From Hydractinia symbiolongicarpus (lineage: Eukaryota > Cnidaria > Hydrozoa > Anthoathecata > Hydractiniidae): a DNA stretch of 64,000 nucleotides. How positions within the stretch are numbered: position 1 is the first letter of the stretch; every line of letters starts with the position of its first letter. Position numbers and translations under genes: made by a program. Below the pieces are notes generated by a model, which saw only the letters and a program-made list of their open reading frames with translations, did no database searches and was not told the DNA's origin. The stretch spans positions 12,832,001 through 12,896,000 of the forward strand of contig NC_079884.1 in the NCBI RefSeq assembly GCF_029227915.1. Direction: 5' to 3'. Below are positions 12,842 through 25,138 of this stretch, one piece after another.

Positions 12842-14240
12842 TGAACAAAATACGATGCAAAAAACAAACTGAAGAAAGAAAAGAATGTTTTGTTGTTGTT
12901 AGAAAATCATATCAAAAAATATATATACAAAAAAAATATATACAAAAAAATATATACAAAAAAATAATTATTTAGGACGCTTTTATAAATTTTAGGTAGA
13001 ACTAGATATATAATAAAAATTATGTTCACGTAATAATTTCTTCTCACAGTTTTTTAACGTTTTAAAATTTATGTGGGAAGGAACTATTACTTGATAAGTA
13101 GGGTAATGATTGTACAATCTTCTAGTTTTTTTCTAACCAAATACGAATAAAATTCCAAATATGTTATTGCTTTGTGCTTTAGTAATTCTCACAAGAGATC
13201 CACTCCTAAAACATCCAAATTTCTTTCCACATGTACACATGTAAAATTAAAGAATTTTGCGTCGTCACTCCTTGTATAAAAAATTCATAGTTTGAGTTCA
13301 AGGTTTTAAGTTTCGCCATCTTAGGTCACAAAATATCTTATGTTTTTTTTTTGAGGTCTTGACTACCTTTGAATCAGGTAGGTTTTGCTATTTAAAGTTC
13401 TCATGTTTTTTTCCAGTGTTAGTGAAATTTCGACATTATTATATATGCTTCTTTCAAACTCCTCGGAAGTACACGGAGTTATTTTTAACTAATCTCACTT
13501 CGAAGCGAAGTGATACTGGGTAAGAGTAATATACCAGTCGCCAGTCATTGTGTTTTTTATATGAAATAATTTAAGAACGGTCCAATAAGAAAGGACTGGA
13601 ATAGTGGTGGTAATTTCTACAATGCTCTTGCTGATCATGTTCTTAAAAGAAGAGAACCATGCGCAAGATGTTTCTGTTTCATTCTGAACTGCGTTGGGAG
13701 TTAGCAGGGCGTATTAAATTTAGCACCCTCAAATCGTGTCTGAAGATTGATTAACGAATAGAGATAAAAAGTTGATTCTGAGAATGTTCGGAGTTCGATA
13801 GAAAAATACATTTTTTTACGACTTTTCATGGAAAACTACCGTATAATTCAAGTTGAATAAGAGGTGTTATCGTAGCATTGCGTCATCAGTTGAAGCAGAC
13901 AGACATTTTTTTTCCACTTTGATGGTAAATTAAAACAGATTTTATTTGTTACAAGACCATCTTCAGTCACAGTCCTGTTGATCATTTTGACCTTAAAGTT
14001 GGGCGGTTTTGAAAGAAGAGCCTTGGGATCGAATGTGGTTGAGTAAACGTTTTCTTTGCTAAGACTAACAAAAAATGTTAACATAAACTGGTAAAAAATT
14101 CAGCTTGCAAAGAGCTTCTCACATCTGGATTTGATTCAATTAAAACTTAGTCAAATATACACAGCTGATGTCAACATGGAAGGGTTAAAAATATTTTGCC
14201 TAAATTACTTTTTCAGTTTATGCATTTACTAGTTCACAAG
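12842..14240. other. Spacer between CNDP2 and the ShKT-CAP gene
   Basis: This holds the presumed CNDP2 3' UTR with AATAAA at 13146, and a short palindrome TCACTTCG/CGAAGTGA at 13495-13513. A minus-strand ORF at 13848-14084 (78 codons) has no motif I recognise. I do not call a gene here. Confidence 0.5.
12917..12965. repeat. AT-rich short tandem repeat downstream of CNDP2
   Basis: Three or four copies of a unit like ATATATACAAAAAA follow the CNDP2 stop codon, within the probable 3' untranslated region. Confidence 0.7.
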
Positions 14241-17200
14241 ATGAGGTGTATAATTTTGTTAACTGTGGTTGCTGTAGCGCTCGGACAAGGTAGGCTAGTA
14301 TGATTCGACAAATAATAGTTGGCCAAAATGTAATCCGGTTGTAATACGATATTAAACTATTGGTGAATTACTTCGGATGTGGATTTTTATACAGTGAAAA
14401 TTCCGTAAACACGATCACTTTCAGTACGAAAAGATTTGATCTAAAAAGAATTGATTTTGATATAGTTATTCTTTCTTTCTTTTCATTGTGTAACATTGGA
14501 AATATTATTTGACTTGACTGATCCAGGAAGATAAAAAGAGAAAGGTCCTATCCTCCTACGACAGATAAAGGCTCTCACTATATCAAGAAAAGGAGATTTT
14601 CTAAATAAACATGCAGCTGTAAAACTCATAGGCCTAAGACTCATTGTTTGGCGTTTGTACAGGCGTTTTAAAAACGGTTATGACGCACATTTAGTAGTCC
14701 ACAAAAGCAAACAAAGAAAAGAATAGCAGAGCAACCTCTTTTTTTTCAGGGTTATGACCCATCCCAATTCCAAGTGTTATCAAATTCGTTTCCCGCTCCG
14801 CGTTTATTGGTAAAATCGTATATTCTTTTAGTGTGCCAAGATAAAAATCCACGATATTGTTATCGAAAGAGTTATTGCAGCCGAAATTATATGAAAATCT
14901 ACTGTGCAAAGTTTTGTGGCTTCTGTGGTAAGTTTGTTAAACATGTCACATCTGAATTAAGAATGCTGTCTCCACGACAATCTTGTCCTCAAGGCTTTTT
15001 CTTTTCCTCACAATCTCTGACAACGAGAAGAAGTATGTTCGAGATTGTCAAAACAGACAAAAGCCCTGGGGACGAGATTGCTCTGTACAATTATGAAATG
15101 AACAAGCGGTGATCAAATTTTGAGGTACATTTTTACGAGACAGAATATTTCATACAGATCGGTAAAATCAAAAATTCTGATTGGTTGGTACAAACGATGT
15201 AGAAATCGCTCAACTTTTGAAGAGTGGAATCTCTGCTGACCAATTCAAATTTTTTAATCAATACTTGTGTATACCTTATAGAATCAATCACTTCTTCAAT
15301 TTTTTTGTCAATTATTCTTATCAAGGTTTATGTACTTACGTAATTCATGCTCTTCGTGTTTTGAAGATATATATGAGGACTTCGTGAGCCCGTTCTTCCT
15401 CCTCCCATTCCTCCGAACTTGATTGCCCTCTAAATCTTTAGGCCTCAAGGTTAAGGTGCAGTTTCTATTTCACAAAATAGTTTCTTATACTTTCTGTGAA
15501 CCAAGAAAATAAAATGATATTTCATAATGATTGCGCGAAAATACTACGCCGCGATAACCTCGTCCCCAGAGCTTTTTCTCGCTCTTTACCATTATGCACT
15601 TTAAGAAACCAAAAAAAGTTCTCGGAATGAAGTTGTCTGCCACTTTTCCTATCGAGCTCTCTTAAATTAAAACCTGATGGCAATTTTGCAATTTTGCATT
15701 TCCAAAAGTGACACACATTCAATAGCCATCCCTTTTAGAAAAGCTAACATCTTTTGGAGGGCGTAAAAAAGGGCAGTATTGCGCCCTACGTTCAATCATT
15801 AACTAAGCACAACAACAAACCTAAACTTTAAAAAAATGATAACAAAGAAACTATCTTTCTTTATAGATGATAGTGGCACGGGAGGAACTGGCACAGGTAC
15901 GTAGTTTTAGTTGATATGGCGTTTCATTTACATTGAATGGTATTTGTAACTTACGGTTTATTTCTTCACAACTTCAAAGACGAATATGTTCTAAGCGTTA
16001 TGTTGTTAGGTAGTACGCCTTAAGAAGTGGGTAGGTAGGTCTCCACTTAAACAAATGTGGTCGATTTCATCGACGTCGATCGATTGGACCACATTCGTTT
16101 GAGTGGAAACCCGCTTAATAGGAGTCTCTTATGATTGATTTAAATGGCCTGCCCTAAATATTTTAGCATCAACTATTCGCCACTGTACATTTGTTTACAT
16201 TTGTAGGAGGAGGTACACAAAATGTAAAAGGTAGGTCACGTGGTTATATTGTTTGGTTTTGTGTGAACACTTAATTGAGACTTAATGGATAACTCGAAAC
16301 TTCCTAACTACATTTTTCTATCTTTTATGATATAACGTTTCAATTTTTCTATGTGTTGTGAGCATCCAGACACAGGTTGAAATATCCAGAAAACACCCCT
16401 CTCGCTGCTTTTTTATGCGAGCTCAATATTCGAGTTTATGCGAGAAAGCATACTTAGAAAAGGGTTTTCTTGCGAATGTTAACTTGATGTTTAGAACACA
16501 ATTTCTTGTCTGTGACATCCTTAAAATAAATTAGGCAACCTCAAGAAAACGCCAATGCTAAAGTAAACGCCCGTTTAAATTAACGCCCAAATTCAAATAT
16601 AAAAAGTACGGAAGTAGCTAAAGATTTAATAAACACCAAGGGCGCATTATTTATTTCTGTTTTACTTAGATGAATGTCTTAACGCCCATAATAACTACAG
16701 ACGAAAGCATCGTGATACACCAGATCTAGTTTGGGATGCTCAACTAGCAAAAGGTGCTGAAGATTATGCCAAGGAACTTTTGAGGCGTGGTGGACTTAGC
16801 CACTCAAAGGGAAACTATGGGGAGAATCTTTACCAATCATATGGATATGGAAGTTCTGGTGCTTGCAAAGCAGCTTCCGATTCATGGTACGTTTTCCTCA
16901 ACCTTAAAGAAACGAAAAAATCATTTCTATATTGCCAATGAAAATATTCGTTATTTGGATACACGTTTTTTTACCTATGTTATAATACCCGTATATGTCT
17001 GTGTGTCTGTCACGCAAAATGGTAACCGCAGTAACGAAACACATGAAATGCGGTAAAAAAGGACGGCAAACCGGGGGATTTATGTACGGACTATTGGAGC
17101 AATTTTGTTCTCAAAGACAAGATTTGTATTAAAATGAAGCTGGAGAGGTTACATTTAAATAACTGTTTTAGGCAACAGTCCCACTCGAATGTTATGCAAA

Positions 17201-17663
17201 GATCACCGTTTTTTATTTTGAAGTGTGTTTAGAACTAAATATAAAAGCAGCCTCAAAAAACTGACTTAGTTATTTTTTATAAAAAAAGTGGATAAGATGG
17301 AGTAAGAGAGCGTAGTAACGATAAAAAGTGTTCCATTTTAGTCTTCAGAGCTCATTAAGATAAAACCTCGAGGTTTATCTCAAAGAGCTCTGGGGGCGAA
17401 AATTATAGTGTTCGATTGTTTCGTATCATAAAATCTTTTTCTTTTATTTTTCGTTAAGGTATGACGAGATAAAGTTGTACGACTTCAACAAACCTGGATA
17501 CAAAAAAGGGATCGGTCATTTTACCCAAATGGTTTGGAAATCATCCACCAAATTAGGTGTGGGAGTGGCGTCGAAGGGTAGAACAGTTGTTGTGGTGGCT
17601 AGATACACTCCGCAAGGAAACTTTTTAAGAAGATTCGAACAGAATGTCATGAGACTAAAATAA
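14241..17663 (+). CDS. Secreted ShKT-CAP (CRISP-like) protein, complete 6-exon gene
   Basis: The exons are 14241-14289, 14832-14927, 15867-15896, 16207-16230, 16670-16886 and 17459-17663, joining to 621 nt (206 aa plus stop). The product starts with a hydrophobic signal peptide (MRCIILLTVVAVALG). It continues with one six-cysteine ShKT domain (residues about 18-49, spacing CX7CX5CX8CX3CX2C) and a Gly/Thr-rich linker encoded by two tiny exons. A CAP domain follows, with NAHNNYR, GENLYQ and GHFTQMVW carrying the usual His/Glu cavity residues. ShKT and CAP proteins are common in cnidarian secretions and venom, but CAP proteins also work in immunity and reproduction, so the role cannot be fixed from sequence. 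The late CAP motif reads VVVARYTPQGN and lacks the cysteine often seen before RY. Confidence 0.9.
14978..15080. mobile_element. Small inverted-repeat element (MITE-like) in ShKT-CAP intron 2
   Basis: CAATCTTGTCCTCAAGGC at 14978 pairs with the complement at 15059-15080 (GCCCTGGGGACGAGATTG), with about three mismatches. An inner pair ACAATCTC/GAGATTGT (15010-15048) is nested inside. Related single arms occur near 15558 (CCTCGTCCCCAGAGC) and at 17909-17945, so this is a family. Confidence 0.55.
16974..17094 (+). mobile_element. Helitron-like element (family B), second copy, in ShKT-CAP intron 5
   Basis: It is the reverse complement of 2027-2169 in general order: TTATAATACCCGTATA, GTCTGTCACGCAAAATG, then AAAAAAGGACGG and an end near CGGACTATT. 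Both terminal signatures are eroded compared with the first copy, which suggests an older insertion. Confidence 0.55.
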
Positions 17664-19923
17664 ACGTCAAAGAAAATCACAAAAACCGCCTTGTAAAATT
17701 TTTAACTTAGAAATGAAAAATTTAAAGTAGCTGTTTCCTTTTTTCAAATATTTATCCAGCCTTATCCACCTATCACAAAGTGCAGTTGGCAATGCCTTTT
17801 CAAAATCACTAACTGTAAACCCTTAAGGAAAGATTAGGCAAAGTTGTTTGTCTCGTTTACTCAGCATAAATATAAGGAAAATATATGCTGGTAAATAGTT
17901 ACAATGACATCCTCGTTCCCAGGGTTTGTTGCCTTGGGGACAAGGTTGCTACAATGAGCCACATATATATGTCAGACGAATCCAGTTCTAGTTGTTATTC
18001 TTTTGTTAAAAAAAATTTTCCTGACCGAGTTGGCTAAACCATTTCTCATCAATGTTAGATTTTGGGTATATAATTCCCCATGTGCATAGATTTTTTAATA
18101 ATCTGAAAACTCGTGCCCAGGGCTACCTTTTTGATAATCTTAAAAGAGATTACCAGAAGGAGAATAAAAAGACCTGAAGCCGAGATTGTAGTCCAATTAT
18201 TTAACCTGTTTTGATTTTTTCGATGGGAGAAGTGAATGAAAATCAACATAAATATGAGTTTGTTGTTTTTCGGCATTTAACAACTATAACTTGGTTATGC
18301 AAGCAGTGAATTTGACATATAACATTATTGTTATACCCTTTTTCCAATCACTTCCCTATGGTTTTTAATAGAAGAACTTTGGAAAATACACTCGTACAGA
18401 AAGATGAATACGGGGTGTTGATTTTCACATATATAAACACCACATTTCCATCTTAACTTGAAACCGTTCCAATTCCTTGCTACAGTGGAACCTACGATGG
18501 CCCTATGGCTCACTTCTCTTCTTAATAAAAACACTTCTCTTCTTAATAAAAACACTTCTCTTCTTAATAAAAACACTTCTCTTCTTAATAAAAACACTTC
18601 TCTTCTTAATAAAAACACTTCTCTTCTAAGTCAAAACACTTTTCTTCTTCGTCATTACACTTCTCTTCTTTTCTCTGAAATCTTCTCTTCCTTTCGAAAC
18701 ACTTCTCTTCCAAAGTGAGAAAAACTTCTCTTCCATGAACTCAAAAAATTCCCAGACCCAATTCCGGCCTGGAATATTGATTGAGCTAGATTGCATTTTT
18801 CATATATTAGGGAGACGAGAGTGAATAAATGACGTATCCATTTAAGGCATTCGTTTATCTTTTTTAATACGCACGTTTTCAAAAAAATACCAAAATTTTA
18901 TGGCTCATATTTCTTTCAATTTAAAAACACTTCTCTTCTATATTTTGACACTTCTCCTCTGCACTTAACACTTCTCTTCACAAGTAATTTTAAAAATCTG
19001 GTCCGCAATTTTACACCCATAGTCTGTATAATTTTTTTTCACTTTTTGCAGGAGTATACTTGGCTAACGCCTGCTCAATTTACGAATATAAATATTATTA
19101 TTAAAATTTTGTAGCAGGTCCCGAAGCATGTGCATGAATAAAATAATATCACGAATCAATTCAGATCAGTAGCTAAGTAATTAATTTTATTTATCCAGAG
19201 ACACAATAAATGGCAAAATAGATGGCTCCCGAGAGTCTTCAAAAGCATGGTGGTGTCAACCAAGCAAAGCACATTTCCTTCCAAAAATATCAGGCTAGGA
19301 TTTTAGATTAAAACTATACGTATTTTGTTAAGAACAATAAAGAAATAATGGCCAGCCTGGGGTGTCCTGTACCTTAATAGAGCTTTCGGACGAACGTTCT
19401 CGTGATGTAATACCAAAGAAAAAACATGTTCAATAAAGTTTAAAAAATCTTTTTAAAAGGGAAAAGAGAAATCAAATATGTTTAGTAATAATAATCGAAA
19501 AAAATGTATATCATATTAAAAAGAAGTCTAGAAGTTCTGTCTCCCACACGACACAGCAGGCAAGCCCTGCCCTCGGTTTTGTGAGAAAAGATGTTTTGCG
19601 AAGACTCTAACAATTGAGTCTCCTGTACAGCTTTGCTTTGCATTGAACTGTGCCTGTGACACATTTTTGAAGCATGTCACCGGCGACTTTGCGATATTCA
19701 ACTTAATGATGCCCTGACCTTCATTTCGTAAATAGCACGTGTACAACTTACTTCCTAATCAGTTTATCTTAGGGTCAGAACTATTAACTTAAGAAGTACA
19801 CCATCGGGAAGGTAGGAGAGATATGAGAAATGTTCCTTCTGGCGCAGACGTGTTTGCGTACAACAGTGACGTCACAAGAAATCCCCCATCATCCAAGACT
19901 TTGGGGAAAGTCCTTACCATGCC
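17664..19923. other. Intergenic region between ShKT-CAP gene and Polinton
   Basis: No gene is recognised. The region contains a small inverted pair around 17909-17945, the 21-bp array at 18511, and degenerate relatives of that array at about 18925-18985. A TGACGTCA palindrome sits at 19868-19875, just before the Polinton left end. Confidence 0.55.
18511..18720. repeat. 21-bp tandem repeat array
   Basis: The unit CACTTCTCTTCTTAATAAAAA is repeated perfectly five times from 18511 to 18615, then degenerates through about 18720. CACTTCTCTTC words return at 18925-18985. An ORF runs through the array on each strand only because 21 is a multiple of three. Confidence 0.9.
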
Positions 19924-20068
19924 AAAGTCCCCACAAAGTGATGACGTCATCTGTAAAATAAAAGACTCCAAAATTTTCTAGCCCAATTTCCCATAATATT
20001 CTACGCGCATACAGGGGGAATTCCCTAATGATACTAATATTCATCAAAAATCCAGTGCATGCGCAGTA
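19924..20068 (+). repeat. Polinton 1 left terminal inverted repeat
   Basis: From AAAGTCCCC through ATGACGTCAT, CCCATAATATTCTACGCGCA and CTAATGATACTAATATTCAT to GCATGCGCAGTA, this is the reverse complement of 34520-34662 with scattered mismatches. A TATA-like TCTATATAATAAA at 20118-20130, inside the repeat, lies just before the polymerase ATG at 20136. Confidence 0.9.
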
Positions 20069-20135
20069 AAGACACGCCAGGTCGAGCAGAATGAAATCTT
20101 CTGACAAAACAAAAAATTCTATATAATAAAGAGAA

Positions 20136-23100
20136 ATGAATTCATACACAGTCAAACAATTACGCGATATTGCAAAAACCCGTGGTTTAACCGGGTATTA
20201 TAGGCTACGTGGACAAATTGGTTTCCTTATTGGAGAATGTATCACAGAAACCGGTCAAGCCTATAACATCGGAGGATATGGACGTCTTCGAGAGACAGGA
20301 GATGGCCAAGACCCGTCCAAACATCGGTGGTAAAAATCAGGGAATGGTACAACCGATTGCCCCCATCTGAGATTGACGTCTTGGAGAAACAGGAGCTGCC
20401 TAAAAATCGTTCCGTTGTAATGGATGGAATTAAGGGGTTTTATAACCGGCTTGTGAATATGCGACCCTTAAATGTACGGTGATGAATCTCTATAACGGGG
20501 CAACCAACACATGGCCTATGCTCCATATTGAGGCAGAAAAAGAGGCTGAGGAAGACTATCTATATGAACAGCCAGGGAAAGATTTTACGCAACATGCTCT
20601 CCATAGGAGGGGCCAACGTTGATGGGAATATTGGGATAGTGCGACCAAACTTGACAAACTTGGTTGGGTGGCAGGTAGAAGATATAGGGTCGGCAAAGGT
20701 ACAGTTATCCTTGTGGATTATGCGGAAGAAGCATTCAAATATAGAGAAAGCTAACGATGAATACATTGAGGTGAAGAAGGTCTTTCATAGCAATATGGCC
20801 TCGGTATTCCAGGGTAGCAACGTAGATGACGTGCTCGGTAGGATGTTTGCCCAAATCAAAACAGGTGTGGAAAATCCGGCACTGCCCCGGAGTTTCTTTC
20901 CAATATCTAAAATCCTATACCTTGATGCAGATTTTCACAAATTGAGATTAACAAGAGGCTCATCGTATATTGAACTACCCAAATGGGTAGCCTCTAAAAA
21001 GGCAATTATTAACCCAAAAAATGAGGATGAGGAGTGTTTCAAGTGGGCCATTATAGCATCCCTACATCATGAGAAGATTGAAAAAGATCCACAAAGGATC
21101 AGCAAGCTGGACCACATGTGGGCCATTATAACTGGGAGGGTATAGAGTTTCCAACCACCACCAAGAGCATATACAAATTTGAGGCGAATAGCCCCGACAT
21201 TGCGGTGAACGTCCTCTATATAGATGGAAAGAAGATCAATATCCTACGTCGATCGGTGCACAACGGGCGTACCAAGGTGGTGACTCTATTGCTTATCACC
21301 GATGACAAAAAGATCCACTATACGGCGGTCAAAAGTCTATCGAGGCTCCTGGGCAAGGAATGCAATGCACTTTTGCCTAAACTGCCTACAGGCTTTTCCC
21401 ACGGTTGAATTAAGGGATAAGCACTATAGGTACTGCATCGATCATGAGGCTGTTAAAATTACGATGCCAAATGTGGCTGAAAAATAGCCATACTGTAGAG
21501 ATGGACAGCAGCAATTCAAGGTACCCTTTGCCATATATGCAGACTTCGAGAGTCTGCTAGTCCCAGGTAGAAGATGCAAGGGATACCAAGACGAAAAGGC
21601 TGAGTAAGCACGTACCGTCCGGCTGGTGTACCTATCGTACCTTTGCTTATGGGGACGTATCCCTTAAAAGTCTATAAAGGTAAGGACTGCGTCACCCGCT
21701 TCGTGAACCACGTAGAGGATAAGGTGAAACGTCTCTATAATACCTACCCGCAGCAACCCATAACCAAACTAACAGAGGTCCTAGAAAGGGAACATGACGA
21801 GGCCACGCACTGCCATATCTACCTGAAACCCTTTGATAACTATGAGAATAACCGTAAAGTCAGGGATCACTGCCACTATACAGGTCTGTATAGAGGCGCA
21901 GTGCACGCAATATGCAACCTCAAATACAAGAAACCCGGCCATATTCTAGTGATCTTCCATAACCTTTCGGGGTATGATGCCCATCTTTTCATACGGGAAT
22001 TAGGCGAGAAGTACGACACACAGGACATTGGGTGCATAGCCGAGAATACCGAAAAAATATAAGTTTCAATGTCAAAATCAAGGTACACTTTGGAGGTATG
22101 GGATATGGTGATGGTGAAAAGTAAAAGACCATGGAGATACGATTCATCGATAGTTGTCGATTTATGGCATCATCGCTAAAAAAATTGGCAAGCAGCCTCG
22201 GCGATGAACAGTGTAAAAATCTCTGTTGGTTTTTCAATGAGGATCACACGTTTAAGCTCATGCGCAGAAAGGGTGTCTATCCATATAAGTACATGGATAA
22301 CTGGCTGCGATTTAAGGAGGTGGAGTTACCCCCAGGGAGCTGTTTTACAGCAGGCTAAACATGAAATGGATCAGCAATGAAGATTATCAATACGCTAAAA
22401 AGGTGTGGAATTGCATTCGCCCAGAGGGTGATGATGTTACCATGGAAGACTACCAGGATGTGTACTTGACAACAGACGTCCTGCTATTGGCCGACGTCTT
22501 CGAGACGTTTCGAGACGTCTGCTTGGACAAATACAGCCTTGATCCTGCCCATTTCTACTCCGCATCCGACTTGGCATGGAAGGCTGCACTCAAATTTACG
22601 GGGATTAAGTTAGAGCTTCTCACCGATCCCGATATGCTCCTGATGTTCGAGAAGGGTATAGAGGAGGCATAACCCAGGCCGTACACCGGTATGCCAAAGC
22701 TAACAATAAGTGCATAGGAGAGCAGTATAACCCGGATGAGGATTCCTCCTACCTGCAATCTCTGGATGCGAACAACCTGTATGGATGGGCGATAGGATAA
22801 TAAGCATGGGTACATCTTAGAGGTAGATATTGATTACCCCAAGGAACATAACGAGCTACCGTTCCTACCCGAACGCACGATGGTCCATATGGTAGAGAAA
22901 TTGGTACCGAACTTGGAAAACAAGCGGAAATATGTGGTACATATAAGGACATTAAATGAGGCTATAAAACATGGGCTTAAATTGAAGAGGGTACGCAGAG
23001 TGATCCGGTTCAATCAGAACCCTTGCTTAAAGGATACATCGATCACAACACGAGGTTGAGAACGGCTGCCAAAACGAGTTCGAGAAGGATTTTTACAAGC

Positions 23101-23881
23101 TAATGAACCTCTCGGTGTTTGGCAAGACCATGGAGAACATTAGAAACCATCGCAACATCCAGCTGGTTACCAACGAGGAGAAGTATACGAAACCAAATTT
23201 CAAGGGTGGAAGCAGGTTCAGCGAGCATCTGATAGGCGTTAAAATGGGCAATACCGAGGTCAAGATGAATAAGCTGGTGCATATAGGCCAGCCATCCTGG
23301 ATATGTCAAAGCTAGTCATGTACGAGTTCCACTATGACTACATGCAGGACAAATATGGTTTCAAAATACAGCTCTGCTATATAGACCAGGACAGCTTCGT
23401 TTACCATATAAGGACACATGATTTCTAAGTTGATATAGCCAACGATGTTGAGAGACGCTTCGATACAAGTGCCTATAATCCTGATGATGGAAGGCCACTC
23501 ACTATAGGGAAAAACAAGAAGGTCGTAGGCTTGATGAAGGACAAATTAGGTGGCGAAATCATGACCGAGTTCGTCACCTTAAGGGCCAAGCTATATGCTT
23601 ACAAGAGCCTCACAAAAGACGGCGGTGATCGCAAAGCAAAGGGTGTGAAGCGATGTGTAACCAAAAAATCAATAACCTTCGATGGCTACAAGCGGTGTCT
23701 GGAGGACGGCGTTGACATCTACAAAAGCCAAGTGCTTATTCAAAGAAAGGGCCATAAGGTATATACCCAAGAGGTGAACAAGTTGGCACTTATCATGGCA
23801 GACGACAAACGTATCGTACAACCCGATCAAATATCAACGCTTGCCAGAGGTCATTTCCGCCTAATGTCTACGGGAGAATAA
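20136..23881 (+). pseudogene. Protein-primed family B DNA polymerase of Polinton 1, broken
   Basis: The gene would copy the element's own DNA with a terminal protein as primer. The start at 20136 begins with a SAP-like helix motif (YTVKQLRDIAKTRGL). The exonuclease motif YADFES is at 21536-21553 and the second exonuclease region GYDAHLF is near 21970. Palm motif A (LDANNLYGW) is at 22761-22787, the motif B region (SVFGKTMEN) near 23112, and motif C at 23378-23395. Motif C reads YIDQDS where YxDTDS is expected. At least eight stops or frameshifts break the frame, for example after 20330, around 21410, 22060, 22360, 22670, 22795 and 23310. The last 116 codons (23531-23881) are open. The stop lies one base before the next ATG, showing the tight packing of the element. 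Confidence 0.9.
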
Positions 23882-23882
23882 A

Positions 23883-24350
23883 ATGGAGGTGTGTACACTA
23901 GTCGCTATAATCCTACCGTATGCTCTGATCGCCTATGTATATTTTCGATATCGAGGTATAGTAAAGATGTTGTCCGATATTGCACAAGTATTCGACACAA
24001 CCACCTCTGCGGAATATGAAAATATTGAAGAGCCTATTGATAAACGCTAAATTTTAAATGAAGCCCTGCGCAAATGCAAAGGAAACCTTTTACCGAAGAA
24101 GTGCACGGAGGGGTTTATTGACAAGGCTCCGGATGAGACCATAGACAAGGCCCATACCGAATACGTACAACGAGAACTGCAAGAGAAGGGAGAGAATACT
24201 GCTAGGGCACTGTCTACCCATGTTATAAGCCTGTATGCTAGCATGATCAGTAACTTTGTGGAAATCGACAGCGTTGATGAGCTGCAAAAGGATATCGAAG
24301 AAGACCCTATTATCCGGGATAGCATGACAGATCTGGGAATCCTTGTGTAA
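23883..24350 (+). pseudogene. Small membrane protein with one internal stop, function unknown
   Basis: The frame from ATG 23883 to TAA 24348-24350 is 156 codons with a single in-frame TAA at 24048-24050. The N-terminus is one hydrophobic segment (LVAIILPYALIAYVYF) followed by a soluble tail. The part after the stop is acidic and helical with no domain I recognise. It follows the polymerase stop by one base, as in an operon-like viral gene string. The single stop suggests recent inactivation or readthrough. Confidence 0.6.
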
Positions 24351-24366
24351 TGTACCATTGGGAGGT

Positions 24367-24473
24367 GTTTAGCCCCGCTACTTGTAGCAGGCCATACGGC
24401 TCGGTATATTAGCAAAAAGAAAGAGAACGCGGAGAAGGAGGTGGAGGAGGCAAAGACTGTGCTAGAAGATAAA
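24367..24473 (+). pseudogene. Remnant of a short membrane/coiled-coil protein
   Basis: One frame reads a hydrophobic stretch (LAPLLVAGHTA) followed by a Lys/Glu-rich helix (KKKENAEKEVEEA) to a TAA at 24471-24473. The next gene's ATG follows directly. The start appears lost through a small indel near 24350-24370. I do not know the family. Confidence 0.4.
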
Positions 24474-24830
24474 TGAGTGAAGAAGCTCAGAAACAACAAG
24501 ATGAGAGAGTTTTAAAAAAACCCGCCGAAGAACGAGGGTTGTGTGGCATCCGGTAAGAGACTTGCCGAATGGAATAGGAAGATCAAGGCCGACTTAAAGA
24601 AAAATGTGGGCAAAGAACCTTGACAGGATGATCAAGAACCTTTCGCAGCCCCTAGCAAGTCAACGGATGTATACCTTTATGGAATCGGGAGTTTGGCGGT
24701 GCTTATAGGAGTAGACGTTTGGTATAAATTTGACAGGGGTAAAAATGAATCTAACAAGTCGGCGACTAATCCAGAGCCTCAGCAACAAGGCAAAACTCAG
24801 CCAAATATCGATATTTTCAAAATGCAGTAA
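24474..24830 (+). pseudogene. Single-pass membrane protein, frameshifted
   Basis: The ATG at 24474 abuts the previous stop. After about 12 codons the frame shifts near 24510, in a run of A. The downstream frame carries a basic region, one stop near 24622, and a transmembrane segment (YLYGIGSLAVLIGVDVWY). It ends in a polar tail at TAA 24828-24830. It is a likely element-encoded membrane or virion protein of unknown function. Confidence 0.5.
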
Positions 24831-24842
24831 TAATAAAGGAGT

Positions 24843-25090
24843 GAAAGCAACGTAACACCGAAGGAAAAGCAGATTTTGAACATGCTCTATGAGACAGTGT
24901 TAGCCCTTGGTTTCACCTTTGCCTATGCAATGTCAGGTAAGAAATTTTTTGACATAACAAGGCCATCTACAAAAATGGACGCAAATGACGTCATTAAGAT
25001 GGTGGCCTATTTGCAGCAGAGAGAGAAAGTCGTGAAATGGCCGTCAAAAAGGGGGGGTTACGTGCAAGAATCGTGCCGAAGCCTAAATAA
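24843..25090 (+). pseudogene. Small protein with hydrophobic N-terminus, remnant
   Basis: The frame reads through LYETVLALGFTFAYAMSG, a short hydrophobic helix, then a soluble segment with DANDVIKMVAYLQQRE. The first in-frame ATG is internal, so the original start is uncertain. The frame runs on into the leader of the HNH gene without a stop near 25090, where AATAAG sits at the expected end. The original stop may have been lost. The family is unknown. Confidence 0.4.
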
Positions 25091-25103
25091 GTCTCCGGTA
25101 AAA

Positions 25104-25134
25104 ACTCGTGTTTTTCCTGAGGACAAAAACGAGT
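25104..25134 (+). terminator. Hairpin before HNH gene, conserved in both copies
   Basis: ACTCGTGTTTTTCC pairs with GGACAAAAACGAGT across a three-base loop, with minor mismatch. The same structure occurs before the inverted HNH copy at 28685-28716. It may be a 3'-end signal for the upstream gene, since the HNH ATG follows five bases later. Confidence 0.5.
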
Positions 25135-25138
25135 CAAT

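Noticed and set aside
13848-14084. 78-codon minus-strand ORF between the two host genes
   Set aside because: Its composition is plausible, but it has no motif I recognise and no splice or promoter context. It is not enough to call a gene.
18331-18718. Heptapeptide-repeat proteins on both strands
   Set aside because: They arise only because a 21-bp DNA repeat keeps frame. There is no start context, no conserved flank and no splice sites.
18511-18720. CRISPR-like array
   Set aside because: Units are directly adjacent with no spacers, in an animal genome. It is a plain minisatellite.
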